Source: Patagioenas fasciata (Eukaryota > Chordata > Aves > Columbiformes > Columbidae). From it: DNA of 64,000 nucleotides. Every line of letters begins with the position of its first letter. Positions within the stretch are counted from its first letter, which is position 1. Below the pieces are notes generated by a model. The model saw only the letters and a program-made list of their open reading frames with translations. It was not told the DNA's origin and searched no databases. The stretch is from NCBI RefSeq assembly GCF_037038585.1, contig NC_092524.1, forward strand, positions 48,631,001 through 48,695,000, read 5' to 3'. Made by a program: the position numbers and the translations under genes. Below are positions 37,604 to 48,905 of the stretch, piece by piece.

Positions 37604-38669
37604 TAAAATGTCTTTGTGGTAATATTAACATTTAAAAGATTGACAGTAATGGCAGAGATAGAGGCTGAATTCCATCTTATAGGTTGCTATTGCCTGTCTG
37701 CAGAGATTTTTCTGTGAAATTGGATTAACAGGACACCATCACAAGATCTGGTTGTATTTTGATAGCTATTTCTTTCCAAAGCAAAGAGGGAAAAAATATT
37801 CCTTTTCTTCCCTTCTAATGAAAGCTTAACACTGCACCACAATTAAGAATGAAAAAAACGTCAGGGAGACCTTGGAGCTACCACAGGAGCTGTGGCACTG
37901 TCTATACCTGTGATTATTTTCCGCTAGCCTTGGTGTTTTCAAAGTGTTTGGAAAGAAGAAAGAATTGTGTAATGAAATAACCTCTATAACTTTTTTCTCT
38001 TTTGATTTACATTTATGTGTGTCTCCAGCTAAGCAGATGCTTATCCTTTGCAATGATTGTATCTTCAGTCCAAGAGTTACAGTAAGACTTCGAGTTTTTT
38101 GCTGTTCTACTATTTAGAATAGAATAACTAGAGGTTTTCATTAGAAAAGAATGAATTCAGATTTAGTCAGATCACTGAAGTCTTAGAGCTAATTCTCCTG
38201 CTTCTTAAAGCAATATAAATAAAGATTTTACATCACTGTAAGCACAATGAAGAAAGCACACAATTTCCATTGTACTGTGATCAGGTCTGAAGCAAAAGTG
38301 TCACAGTTTGTGATGTACCATTTCAAAATGAACAGAAGTCTCAAAAGTTATAGCTGGTAACAATTGCTGTAGGTGCCTCCCGCTGCCCAAGAAAAGAAAA
38401 CAGAAAGTAGAACTGCAAAATCCAAAATGTGTTATAAGCAACCATAGTTCATTTTTTTTATCTTGATGTATGTTAATTCTGTCTTGTCTTACGGTAATTG
38501 AGGGTGTGTATGGGTTCCATTCTCAAGTGCTTTTAGGCCTTCACATGTTGCTTTCAGTAATTTATCTTTGATTTAAATTTTGCTTTCATCAGTTCTCTCT
38601 CCCAGGGTGGGCGTGTCATGGGAAGTTTCACACAGATTAAATTCCAGTGTTAGTATCAACATGAGTGTG

Positions 38670-38828
38670 TTTCTTTGTTTATGGGGTTTTTGTATGTTTT
38701 TCCTTTGGTTTTGTTAGTATTTTGTTGTTCTGTTTGTTTGTGGGTTTGTTGTTTTTTTTTGTTTGTTTGTTTGGGTTTTTGTGTGTGTGTGTGGTGGTTT
38801 TTTTTGTTTGTTTGTTTGGTTTTTTTTA
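38670..38828 (+). repeat. T/G-only low-complexity tract
   Basis: About 160 bases of TTTG/TTGG units with an internal GTGTGTGTGTG run (about 38781-38791). The overlapping frames on both strands (38656-38935) are products of the repeat. Confidence 0.9.
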
Positions 38829-41639
38829 GGTTACAGACCTGCATTTCTATCCTTAGTACGAAACCTCTCTTGCTTCAGTATTTAAATAAGCTTATGAATT
38901 GTCAGAGCATAGGTAACTGCTGTGGAAATTGGTGAGTTTGGGATAGCAAAACTTGAAGAACATTAAATACAGACAAAGGGAGCCCACTGCCTGCAATATT
39001 TTGTTAATAAAGTTTTAATGCTGCCAAATGCTCTGGCTCAGCATCACAACATTCAGTAGAGATGCCTGAAGACCAGATTCAAATTTTCTTGTTCAGTTGA
39101 GAGTAGAACCAGAGCTGAAAGTCTTACAGTAGATCTTCCTGAAAGATGTCTTGTATTCCTCACCATTTCATACTGTGAATGGCTACAGAAAATGCTACCT
39201 CATCGCAGTAAAAAAAAATCTCACAGAAATTTGTCAAAGAGGCTGATGTTTATGTACAGTTCCAGCAAAGCACAGCTGTTTTCCTCCAGCTGCTTCTTAA
39301 AAATGGTTAGTGGCTTTGGGAGGGAAGAGTGAAGACTAGGTTGTTGGTGAGTGACAGAGAGAAAAAAGAGGACTGGAATAGTAAATTCCTTCCTTTTGCT
39401 TCCTAATAACTACTTGGCTCTAATGCTGCCTTTTTCTTCTGCTTAAAGCAGAGACCAGGAATTTGAAGTCAAGCACAACCATCTTAAACATAAGCAAAAA
39501 GTTTAAATCCAGGGTCAGTTAGAACTCTGGATGACAAATTCAAAGTGTTTAGGTGACAGACACTTTCCGTATCTGTCTTTAGCCATTGATCCTGGATATA
39601 ACAAACATTACAGAACTCCCTGCTCTCTGTTTTTCTCCATTTGTACTGTTTAAAATTCCTCAAGGTGACTCCTTTGAAGAGTTTCTGCATATTTCCTCTC
39701 AGCTCTACCAGGTTTGTATCAATGGCTCTTTCCAGTACTGAAGCTGCTCAGTAAAGCATCTTACGTCCTCTGTGTCAAAGCATGTGCAGGATAAGTAGAA
39801 ATGATTTTTGTATGACTGACCCTCTCCTCTCTTGCACTGTGGGCTCAGAGTGACACACTGGCATCCTTCCTGCGGATTTTTGCTGGTCACCTTTTGAAGC
39901 AGATCATAAAGACATTTCATCTGCTGGTGTTGCTTTTGAGCCAGGCATGTGAGTTAGTGTCAGGCTGATCAGCTTGGCCTGGAGGCCTGCTATAGGCACC
40001 TCCTGACACGCAGTCCTCTAGCAAGCCATTTCCTCACCAGGCTGAATGCTCTTTTTGGTCCAGGCAGTCCATTGTGGTATTTCTCCTTTGAATACTGCTG
40101 TGCCAACACTGTAGGGCTTTCAGGTCCCCGTGTCCTCAGTGGGATTCCCCTTCCTTGCATAAAAACAATTTGTAGGCAATCAGTGGTATCTGTCGCTGTT
40201 GTGTACCCACAGGTAATGTGGGTCAGATTGGTTCAAGGATTACTTCCACTCAAAAAATCAAGAGTCCAAGGCTTGCTGCCTTGGGATTTAGAACTCCATA
40301 ACACATTCAGGTAGGGCAGAGACTGTCACCTGGTCATAATCAGGTAATCATCTGCTAATCACAGAGGTACCTGAACTCTGTGATAGGTAGCAGCTCCCAG
40401 CCTCTGCAGAATTCCCAAACAGATCTTTGTTTTTTCCACTACTCGAAGTGCTGCAGCCAAGTCCAGAGTTTCAGGTGATCTTACGCCGGTGAACATGCTG
40501 CCAATAGTCTTCTAACAGCATTATTAATAGGATCCTGTCAACCTGATGGATTCAGAAACAGTGTTAAGATTTTGTATTGACATGAGTCACCTCACCCATC
40601 TGTAAGATTTGATCACTTCTAAAACCAAATGCAATAGCAAATTAACAATGCACAGAGGCACTACACTTCAATATGGGACAATGAATTTAAGGTAGTGAGA
40701 AAGAATGTTCCGGAAGAGATATGAAAAGAAAATGTCAGGGCTAGGCTGGAAGAGGGGAAATGATGGGTGCTGATCTTTTCAACACTTTGCATGTCTCTTT
40801 CCGTCATCTAGCAAAGCTGTTAATATCCTTGATCTTTTCTGCCCACAAAGCACCTCTGAGTCTCATCCCTAGCAGACAGGTATCCAGCTGCATAAAGATT
40901 AGAATAAATATGCCTGTGGAAAAAAATCCTACTTCTTGATTATTCCATACAGGGGAAGACTGACTTCCCATTCACAGTCGCTAACAAATGTTTTCAGTCA
41001 ATCACCCACTCACAGTCCAAGTAGGAAGATGTGATTCAGATACAGTAAGCTGTCTGCTGGGAAACCAATCAGTCAACAAAGCTGCCTTTTTTCATTCTTC
41101 TTTTTATTGACACTTACCTTTCTTCTCAGAGAGAAGGAGGAGGAAGAAACCTACACAACAGGAAATTGTGCAAAACCAATTTTATTCTTTTCTGGCCAGT
41201 TTTACGGAAAAGAGTAAAGGCATGTGAGATTGCTTCACTTTGGGAATGTTGGAAAAAGACTTGTCCCACTCTGGCACTACCTTATAACTCTTGATCTGGA
41301 CTGAAGCAGGAAAGGGAAGGAAAAAGAAAGGTAACAGACTTCAAAATGCACTTTTGTCAAGGCTCCTGTGGAGTTATTCAAACAAGTGAATTTAAAAGCT
41401 CATGAGCAGTAGTTACATGGTGAAAGATAGTACTTTTATGACTCCTGTAGACAAATGATCAGACTTTTCACAAATGATGAGGCATACAGAGGAAAATAGA
41501 CAGCAATAGAAAGCTGCACATATGCTGCAGAGTAATGTCTGTGGACTTACTGATACAAAGAGAGAAAGCATGTAGATATGAAAACAGTTACCTGACAAAG
41601 GCCATGAAGATACTTGGAGGACGGTATATTGATTTCCCA

Positions 41640-41806
41640 TGGTGGCAGCCCATTTGTATCCCAATCTGTAGGCACTATCGTGACCATGGCCAGTCTGACT
41701 AGAGTAGATACTTGCCAAAAGCCACTGGGGTCCTCTGATAGTATGAGAAATGAACCCTCCCTTTATTTGGATTTCATCTGTTTCCATAGTGAATATTCCC
41801 TAAAAT
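41640..41806 (-). other. Possible minus-strand exon (weak)
   Basis: Read on the minus strand, a pyrimidine-rich acceptor-like run ending 'catttTAG' lies just upstream of about 41804. A frame open for more than 60 codons follows (part of a 124-codon opening at 41413-41787). Two donor-like 'CAAGTATCT' words occur, one in the middle and one near 41610. The composition is mixed, with Gly, Thr, His, Ser and Trp. I recognise no domain. Together with the candidate at 47.8 kb it could belong to one minus-strand gene, but chance is a real alternative. Confidence 0.17.
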
Positions 41807-42465
41807 GATAGTGAGGCAGGGGCTCCAGGCCACAAACACAACTAAATGAAGAAAAAAATCTTTTCCTGTTTATAACCTTACCACACACCTATCTTTTTCT
41901 GATCAGGACATAGGTCATAACAAATTATTATCTGGTACATCTGCAGCCAGAAAGCAATCAGAGATCAATATATGGTCTGTTGAAGAGCTACAATCTTTTG
42001 AGTGGAAACGTTTCATGCACTAGTTGATCTACAAGGAAGCAGCTTGTTTTGACCTATGCTAGAGCTGCTGGGTTGATTAGTATGCTGTTTCATCTAGGTA
42101 ATGGGTCAGATCTTAGTATTTGCAGGTCTCAAGCATTTTTGAACTGATGTCATCATTCATGAACTAAACCTTACAGCTCTGTGCTTGGTAGATCAGTCTT
42201 TTTCCCATTTTATGCAGAAGACAGCTGACTTGCAAAGTACTGACCATTTCTCTACAGTTCTTATTCATCAAAGTTTTTTACCTTTGTTTATCATGTAAAT
42301 TAAGATTCTACTTAACTTCCTGTGACTTTTCTCTTTGCATGCCCCCTGTATGCACTTCAGAATCAAGATATTTCACCTGCAGAACTCACCTATTCCCCTC
42401 CTGTATATCTGAACCTCGAGGTTCTTCAATATCAGCTTGCTGGCAGTGCACTGCATCACCCCTAT

Positions 42466-42489
42466 ATAGCTCAGCTGCAGCTGAGCTAT
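42466..42489. repeat. Perfect 24-bp palindrome
   Basis: The 12-base arm 'atagctcagctg' is followed immediately by its exact reverse complement, with no spacer. The centre holds CAGCTGCAGCTG, two abutting E-box-type CAGCTG hexamers. There is no repeat family context. Confidence 0.92.
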
Positions 42490-42640
42490 TTGCACATACT
42501 CTTGTTTCTATTAAAGGTGTTAAAAATAAGAGGAACAATACAAATATACAACCCTTTTGTCTGCTTTCCCATTAGGTGGGAGCATCTCTAAGCTTACCTT
42601 TTGTAGATGATTTATTCAGAGAAGAATTTGGTTTAGTGAT

Positions 42641-42705
42641 TTTAGGGTTTTTTTGTTTCTTCTTGGCTTAAATGAAGACAATTTTTGCTTGTTTGTTTTT
42701 TGGGG
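42641..42705 (+). repeat. T-rich low-complexity stretch
   Basis: Two T/G-rich patches (about 42641-42662 and 42686-42703) around a short unique segment. Confidence 0.6.
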
Positions 42706-42900
42706 AAGGAGGCAACAAAGAAGCTCTATGATGTCTAATCCATCCTTACAGCTTTCCTGTCCATTATAAATAGAGTGCTTAGGTCTGTGAGAAATAGAGC
42801 TGCATCAGCATCACCTGTTCAGGAAGCAGAACATGTAGCGGTCCCTGTGCTGTGCCTCTGTGGGAGGGCAAATGGGATCAGAGGAGTGTGAGAGGTCTTT

Positions 42901-43062
42901 TATATTGTTTTTTTTTGTGGTGTTTTTTTTTTTTTTTTTTGCAGTTGTGTTTGTTTTTTTTTTTTTTTTTTTTTTGTGGGGTTTTTTGTTTGTTTTGTTG
43001 TTGTTTTGGTTTTGTTTGTTTGGTTTTGTTTGGTTTTGTTTTGTTGGTTGTAGTTTTTTTCC
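42901..43062 (+). repeat. T/G-only tract with long T runs
   Basis: About 160 bases. T runs of up to about 20 come first, then TTTTG/TTTGG units. The Phe-rich + frames at 42852-43153 come from this tract. Confidence 0.9.
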
Positions 43063-44839
43063 TTTAATGTCACTGGGTTTTCTGCTTATGAATTACAGTG
43101 AGAGATTTCTTGAATTTAAGAGGAAGCAGGGAAGCTGGGGGAGGGACCAGTAGCCTCTGATCACGCAATGGACCTCATTCCTTGGCAGTAACAGTCATTC
43201 CCTGAAGATGGGTGAATATTCACTGTGAACATTCATACAGTATTTAAACTTCAGGAGTTCGAGTTGCAAGGTACAAAGGTCTTGGACTGGAAGTCAATAA
43301 AGAGTGCACCTTGCTAGAAGAAAGGCATTTTGATATAGTTCATAACTTTTAGAGCAAAGGTCCTGGTGAAGATTAAGACTACTAAGGTGAGTTATATGTG
43401 TCCAAGGCTTGAGACTGGAGCAGCAGAGATGATGCAAAGCTAAGGTATGTTTCCAAAGCTGGCAGGAAGGTTTGAAACAGCCCAAATGATCTGCCAGAAC
43501 TGGGGCAGGAGGGGCACTGGAACAGCAAGTCAGGACTCAGGTGTATTAACAGACCCTTGTCACAGACTCAACTAGGGGTATTACAATGCAGCAACATTGT
43601 AATGTTGAAGCAACATTACAGTGCAAGTAATTGCCCAGAAGTGTTAAGTGGAGAAAAGCTTTATGGGCAATGTCAAAGGGCAAGACTGAGCTGAAAAACA
43701 GAGCATACACCTGAAGTATTACCACATTGCTTACGTGCCCTGTGTCTTTCTATAGCTAGGCCTATCCAGCTGCAATTTGTCCAAACAAATCTTTTCATCT
43801 GCAGAAAAACTATTGCTCTTCATCCTTTTTAAAAATATAAAAGGTAGGTGAAAACTGTTTTGGAAGAGAATAGAGGACTCTGTGAAAACAGTACCACAGC
43901 TTGGCTTCTGCAGCTCGGCATCAGTCTCAAAATGCTATTTCGCCTGTACTTACTTTTCCTTGAATATGACTTTGCCCGTAAACTCTTCTGACAATGGCTG
44001 TCTGTGTTGCTTAGCTCTCTTGGAATTTATCTGGCTGGCTGTGTTTGCAGAGACACAGCTACTCTTTCAGTGATGATGGCTGTAAGATGAAAGGATTAAG
44101 CTGGTTACATCTTTGTAGGGCTGTGTACTGTAAGCAACGTCAGCCACAAATCTCTAAAGATATCATAAAGAGGCAATCAATTACCTGGAAAAATAGATGG
44201 ATTTCCAAATACTGTTTGTTGTCATTAGAGAGTTACTTTCTACTTATACTCTGACTTTTTTGGCATTTATTATCCTCTGCCTGCAGTGGCATAATTCCAA
44301 CTGTATTACATGAGAAGAGGGCTAGATGGAGAAGGCTGTCTGCTGAGACATTAATTTTTTATCATTCTAATTGCTCAGTATGCAAAAGTGAATTTGAAAC
44401 AAATTTTAGGCAAAACCAAAACTCAATGTGTCTTTGAATAAAAGAAGTTACTGCAGTATCCTTACTTTCAGTCTCTACAAATCAAACTCCACTGGAGATG
44501 TGAATTCATCCAGTCTCCTATCTTGATAACTATTCTGAGTGTAACCACCAAGAAAGGAAAAAAAAATTGGTCAGGTGAACAAAACGTTATAAAAAGGAGG
44601 AAAGAATAGGAAAATGCAGATACTGCTGAAGAGGAGAAACTTCCTGCTCTTGAGATTCAGCAAGACGGGGAATGCGAAAGTGTAGATGCTACAGTGGTTT
44701 CCCTTGTGTTTGTGCTACAGATTTGGGATTTTTGTCACTTCCCTTGGTATTGCTAATGATTTGAATGTTATAAAACAAAACAGGACAAAGCGTTAGTAAA
44801 TGGACTAAATAATTAAAATGTTCTGGATTTCTGTCATCT
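43063..44839. other. Non-coding stretch
   Basis: No gene recognised. It includes the inverted-repeat cluster at 43592-43619. An AT-rich block at 44270-44410, with ATTAATTTTTTATCATTCTAATTG-like texture, could be regulatory. Confidence 0.45.
43592..43619. repeat. Alternating hairpin: CAACATT / AATGTTG / CAACATT
   Basis: Three related heptamers in the order forward, reverse, forward give two mutually exclusive hairpins. One spans 43592-43607. The other, at 43599-43619, has a perfect 9-bp stem and a 3-base AAG loop. Confidence 0.75.
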
Positions 44840-44980
44840 TTTCACCTGAGGACCTTCAAGTGCTTCATAAGCAAAGTACTTCATAAACATCGTATCTTCC
44901 CTGAGGAAATTATATCCTGTCTTAGTAATGGAGAAGCTAAGGTGCTAGTAGAAGTTAGACAGTCTTGCACTGGGAGAGAG
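44840..44980 (+). mobile_element. Ancient MIR/L2-like repeat trace
   Basis: The text 'caaagtacttcataaacat', then 'ttccctgaggaaattat', 'taatggagaagctaaggtgc' and 'gttagacagtcttgcac' parallels the conserved 3' part of amniote L2/MIR elements. In those elements a fragment like 'aagtgctttacaaacatta' leads to 'gatgaggaaactgaggc' and 'aacttgcccaag'. It is heavily diverged, as expected for a repeat older than birds. A sensitive profile search would be needed to name it. Confidence 0.45.
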
Positions 44981-45355
44981 GTAGAAGAAATAAATGCCTC
45001 TAATATTTTTCATACCTTGTTCACAAGAATATACAAATAACATTTCAAGTAAAACTTGCTGCTGCCATGGCTTATCTCTTTTCTGGTTTTCTTATCATTT
45101 TATTTGATTTGTTGTATAATATGTAAACATCTCTCTGCTCTCCCCGTTTCTTTCTCTGTGAGTAACATCATCAAATACAGATGAGATAACACTGGTCAAA
45201 ATCTGTTTAATAAAAGAATCAATACAAGTTGCATGGTTTTTAGCCCATAAAACCTGATATTTCAGTCTAGATCTTAGTATTACATATTAAAACATTTTTA
45301 CCTGTTTTTGTAGAGAAGGAAAGGAAAAGGTACAGACTTTGTTATTGTGACAGAG

Positions 45356-46950
45356 CATAGAAATAGAATCACAGAATGGTTGGTGTTGGAAGGCACCTCT
45401 GGAGCTCATCTTGTCCAAGTCCCCTGCTAAAGCAGGTTCACCTAGAGCAAGTTGCACAGCATCATGGGTCTCAAATTCCTGAGGGCCAGCCTTAGCAGTA
45501 AAGACAGAAGCAAAGAAGGCATTCGGTGACTCTGTCTTCTCTGTATCTTCTGTCACCAGGGCACCCACATCATTCAGCAGCAAAGTCACATTTTCCCTAG
45601 TCTTCCTTTTGCTTCTGATGTACGTGAAGAAGCCCTTCTTGTTGTTCTTGACATCCCTTGCCAGATGTAATTCCAAGTAGACCTTATTCTTCCTCACTAC
45701 ATCCCTGCATACTCTTAACAACATTCCTATATTCCTCCCAATTGCGCGGTCCCTTTTTCCACATTCTGTAAACTTTCTTCTTCCACTGGAGTTTTCTCAG
45801 AAGCTCCTTGCTCATCCGTGCAGGTCTCCTGCTCCCTTTCCTTGATTTCTTGCTCATAGGGCTGCACCGATCTTGAGCCTGGAAGAAGTGATGCCTGAAT
45901 ATTAACCAGCTCTCTTGAACCCCTATACCTTCTAGAGCCTTAATTCATGGGATGCCTCCAAGTAGGACCTTGAAGAGGCCAAAGTCAGATATCTTGAACT
46001 CCAGGGTTGTAATCCTACTTATTGCCCTGCTTCCTCCATGCAGGATCCTGAACTCCACTATCTCTTGGTCTCTGCAGCCAAGGTTGCACCCAGCCTTCGC
46101 ATCCCCAACCAGTCCTTCTTTGTTAGCACAGGGTCCAGCAGCACACCACTCCTCAACTACCTGTGTCAAGAAGTTATCATCAGTGGTCTGCGGGAACCTC
46201 CTGGACTGTGTGTGCCTACCTGTGTTGTCTTTCCAGCAGATATCAGGGTGGTTGAAGTCCCCCATGAGAACCAGAGCCTGTGATTGTGAGGCTACTTTCA
46301 GCTATCTGTAGAAGGCCTCATTGACTTCCTCTTCCTGATCAGGTGACCTGTAATAAATACACACAACACGGTAACCCATATTAGTCTGCCCCTTAATTCT
46401 TACCCAAAACCTCTTGATTTGTTTTTCATCCACCCGAGGTACAGCTTGAGACAGTCCAGTTGCACTCTCACACAAAGTGCGACTCCAACACCTCACCTTG
46501 CTGCCCTGTCTTTTCTGAAAAGTAAATAGCCACCCATGACAGCATTCCCGTTATGTGAGCTGTCCCACCATGCCTCTGTAATTCCAATGACATCGTGGCC
46601 CTGTGATCACACAGAGATCTCTAATTCTTCCTGTTTATTCCCCATGCTGCATGCATTGGTGTAGAGGCACTTCAGAGAGATAATCAAGTATGCACATTTC
46701 CCAGGAGAAGTGCAAAAGGATCCACCATAGCTATAGAAACCCTTAAGGTGGTTGGCCTTCAGACTCTCATCTTGGGAGACCGCTAGGGAATGTGTGTCTC
46801 TGCTTTGGTTGGCCTGGCTTATTCCCCAGTTGGATGTGATGGCCTGAACATTGTCACTTTGGACCCTGCCTCCTGAGTCCTTCAAATAAAGGCCTTCCTG
46901 TTCATGAGAGAAAAGAAGAACATGCCTTAGCCTTCTCATAAGATTAGCAG
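45356..46950 (-). mobile_element. CR1 LINE with endonuclease region fused to 3' tail, minus strand
   Basis: The longest CR1 copy here. On the minus strand it begins near 46950 and reads through the ORF2 apurinic-type endonuclease: 'LYTNACSMGNKQEELE' (about 46660-46610), a TE.WWD block (about 46590-46560) and 'MGDFNHPDICW' (46265-46233). Next come 'LGCRDQEIVEF' (about 46090-46055), a linker with 'NKKGFFTYIRSKRKTREN' (about 45645-45592) and 'AFFASVFTAKAGPQE' (about 45513-45469). At about 45462, where the reverse transcriptase domain should begin, it jumps to the last roughly 100 bases of a CR1 3' end with an ATTCTGTG/ATTCTATTTCTATG tail. Frames are broken by several indels and stops. The endonuclease SDH motif is altered to RDQ. 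The element is dead. Confidence 0.93.
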
Positions 46951-47516
46951 GCTTCCCTAAATGAACGTAACAGTGGTGAGATGAGTGTTTTCTAGCAGAA
47001 ACTGCACAATTTCTGTGCTCGTTTCTCCACTTTGTCTCTGGGTCAGCACAAGCATCTCATTGCATTGCATCAGATGAGACTAGGTCAGCCAATTCTCTAT
47101 CATACAGCCCTCCAACCCACTTTGAGGAGATTTCATTTCATTTAATTGATTTGTCTATTTGGCGCACCATTTAGGGAGACAAGAGTGTGGTTTTGTTCCC
47201 TTTGCTGCAAGGATCTGCCACAGTGGACCATTCCCTCATTTATTCATTTATTCACCTGTTTGTTCTCATAAATGAATCTGATTCTGAGTGAACCATAAGT
47301 GGTTCAGAACAGTTGGTTTAGCATGTGATGCTGTACTCCATTCTTATAACTGTTTTTCTGTTTGATTATTTAGCACAGTAGTGAAGAAACTCTTATTTCT
47401 CCATTTCTCACTCTAAAAAAATGCATATGTCAATTAGCTGGCCTGTCTGACCATCCTCTCAGTTTTACTTTTCCAAAGAGAAGCTACAATTAAGATATCA
47501 AGTCATTTTTAAGATT
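46951..47516. other. Non-coding stretch upstream of the CR1 5' edge
   Basis: No recognised feature. The CR1 copy may extend somewhat past 46950 into its 5' region, but I cannot recognise it there. The block at 47085-47290 is repeat-free and AT-rich with TTTATTCATTTATTCA words, possibly regulatory. Confidence 0.4.
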
Positions 47517-47842
47517 TTATTTGCTAAACCAGCCATACAGAACTTTAAAATTACAAATGGTTGAAACCCTGAATGTAAACAACTGGATCCCGTAGCAGCA
47601 GGTTTTTTTAATACAATAAACTGAAGTAATAGATCCCAGTTCAGCTCTGTATGGAAGTAAAGCAGCAGCCTCAAGTCTTTTGCATTTGATCAGATCACTA
47701 CAAGTTTTTTTCCAAGGGTGATGATACTGGTCTTGCATCACATCAAATTCCGGCTTGGGTACATAGTATCTGTTTCCCTTAATTCTATGGGATAACTTGA
47801 ACTGGTATTTGTTCTTATTTTTGACTGAATAGTTGTTGTGTT
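47517..47842 (-). CDS. Candidate terminal coding exon, product unknown
   Basis: Read on the minus strand, 'gtgctgtttctttgccag' (47860-47843) is a good splice-acceptor sequence. The frame then stays open for about 108 codons to a TAA at 47517-47519. The translation has a balanced, coding-like composition with a Tyr/Pro/His/Trp-rich middle, including 'GNRYYVPKPEFDV' and 'DQYHHPWKKT'. It is not low complexity and not part of a recognised repeat. An AATAAA on the same strand at 47521-47516 overlaps the stop codon, so a very short 3' UTR or a different exon end is implied. No start codon choice is made; the ATG at 47930 lies before the proposed acceptor. I do not recognise the family. Alternatives are an internal exon with a donor near 47700, a processed pseudogene, or chance. 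Confidence 0.3.
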
Positions 47843-48016
47843 CTGGCAAAGAAACAGCACCACTATGGGACTGTATGAAGTGCTTTGAGTTCTCCCACAG
47901 TCGTAAATACATATGTAGAATCAATATCATACCCTCAAATTAAAATGCACACAGTATCAAAGTCTTTGCTTTAAGAAGTAGTGGAGAGTTCCACCAGTAA
48001 AATTTGCTGTTATCTG

Positions 48017-48125
48017 TGGTGTGGTTTTGTTTGTTTGTTTTGTTGTTGTTGTTGTTTATTTTTTTGTTTATTCTTTTTGTTTGATTGTTTTTGTTTGGTT
48101 GGTTTGGTGTTCTTCTTTTTTTGTT
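48017..48125 (+). repeat. T/G-rich tract
   Basis: About 110 bases of TTTG, TTG and TTGG units on the + strand. The frame over it (47981-48175) is Cys/Phe-rich purely because of the tract. Confidence 0.88.
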
Positions 48126-48739
48126 CCATACTCATCCCAGAATCCCTTTGCTCTTTTTATGTAAGGAAGGTATAACACTTAACTGAGGCTAATACATGGT
48201 TCACAGAGACCCAAAAGAGACCCTCTTTGCTTACTCATGGAATATCATTTATTTTGTGGAAATTATTTTTGAGTGGCATGCAGCCACTAAATTAAACACT
48301 GTTATTTGACTCCAAGAAAGCATCTTTCTCTTTGTGTTTAATGACAGTTTTCTGTCTTTCTTGTATGTGAAATCTGTCAAGTAAAACCATGGGGGGAAAA
48401 AAGCCATCGCAAATCTTACTTGAGCTCTTCCACTCAAGACTATACACACCTGCGTTGCTTCTGCTTTTTCATATTGAGGGAGGTATATGAACTTGTTAGT
48501 TGTAAATGCCAGAATTTTGTATAAGTAAGAAAGCTTTTAAGGTTCCATATCAGTAACAGCTTCTGTAAATTTGAATGTCTAGCCAAAAAAATTAGGGTAT
48601 AAAAATAGTTTAAGTTATTTAACCTTCAGTTTACCCATAAGGTTTGATTTCACATTTCAGCCTGTCACACATAACCTTTTCTTACAACTTACTTTTACAG
48701 CATTTATTTCGTTTAAGCCATGAAGACCCATTCAGTTGA

Positions 48740-48905
48740 TGATCCCATTAAACAACAGTAATGAGGATTCATCTGGGGTCAGGATGTCAGCATTTGGCCC
48801 AGCTGACATCATATTCAGAACTTGTTCAATGTACAAGTAAAATGTAGCTCATTCTTTTGCAGTAATGTTGTCTCTGAATTAATGATTTCAACACCAATTT
48901 TCTCA
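48740..48905. promoter_or_regulatory. Candidate conserved non-coding block
   Basis: Repeat-free, no long open frame. Words include 'agctgacatcatattcagaa' and 'gaattaatgatttcaacacc', typical of homeodomain-rich vertebrate enhancers. Inference only. Confidence 0.17.

Larger units (their letters stand above)
36237..42465. other. Non-coding stretch with simple repeats
   Basis: No complete gene. It holds a CT microsatellite, a poly-T tract, a T/G tract and a weak minus-strand exon candidate at 41.7 kb. A short phrase near 36900-36960 ('ggaatagaccagtgggtca') faintly recalls an old LINE tail but is too worn to call. Minus frames at 39484-39690 and 39705-39920 are open but lack good splice context. 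Confidence 0.5.

Noticed and set aside
39484..39920. Two adjacent minus-strand open frames that might be exons
   Set aside because: No pyrimidine-rich acceptor before either and no recognised domain.
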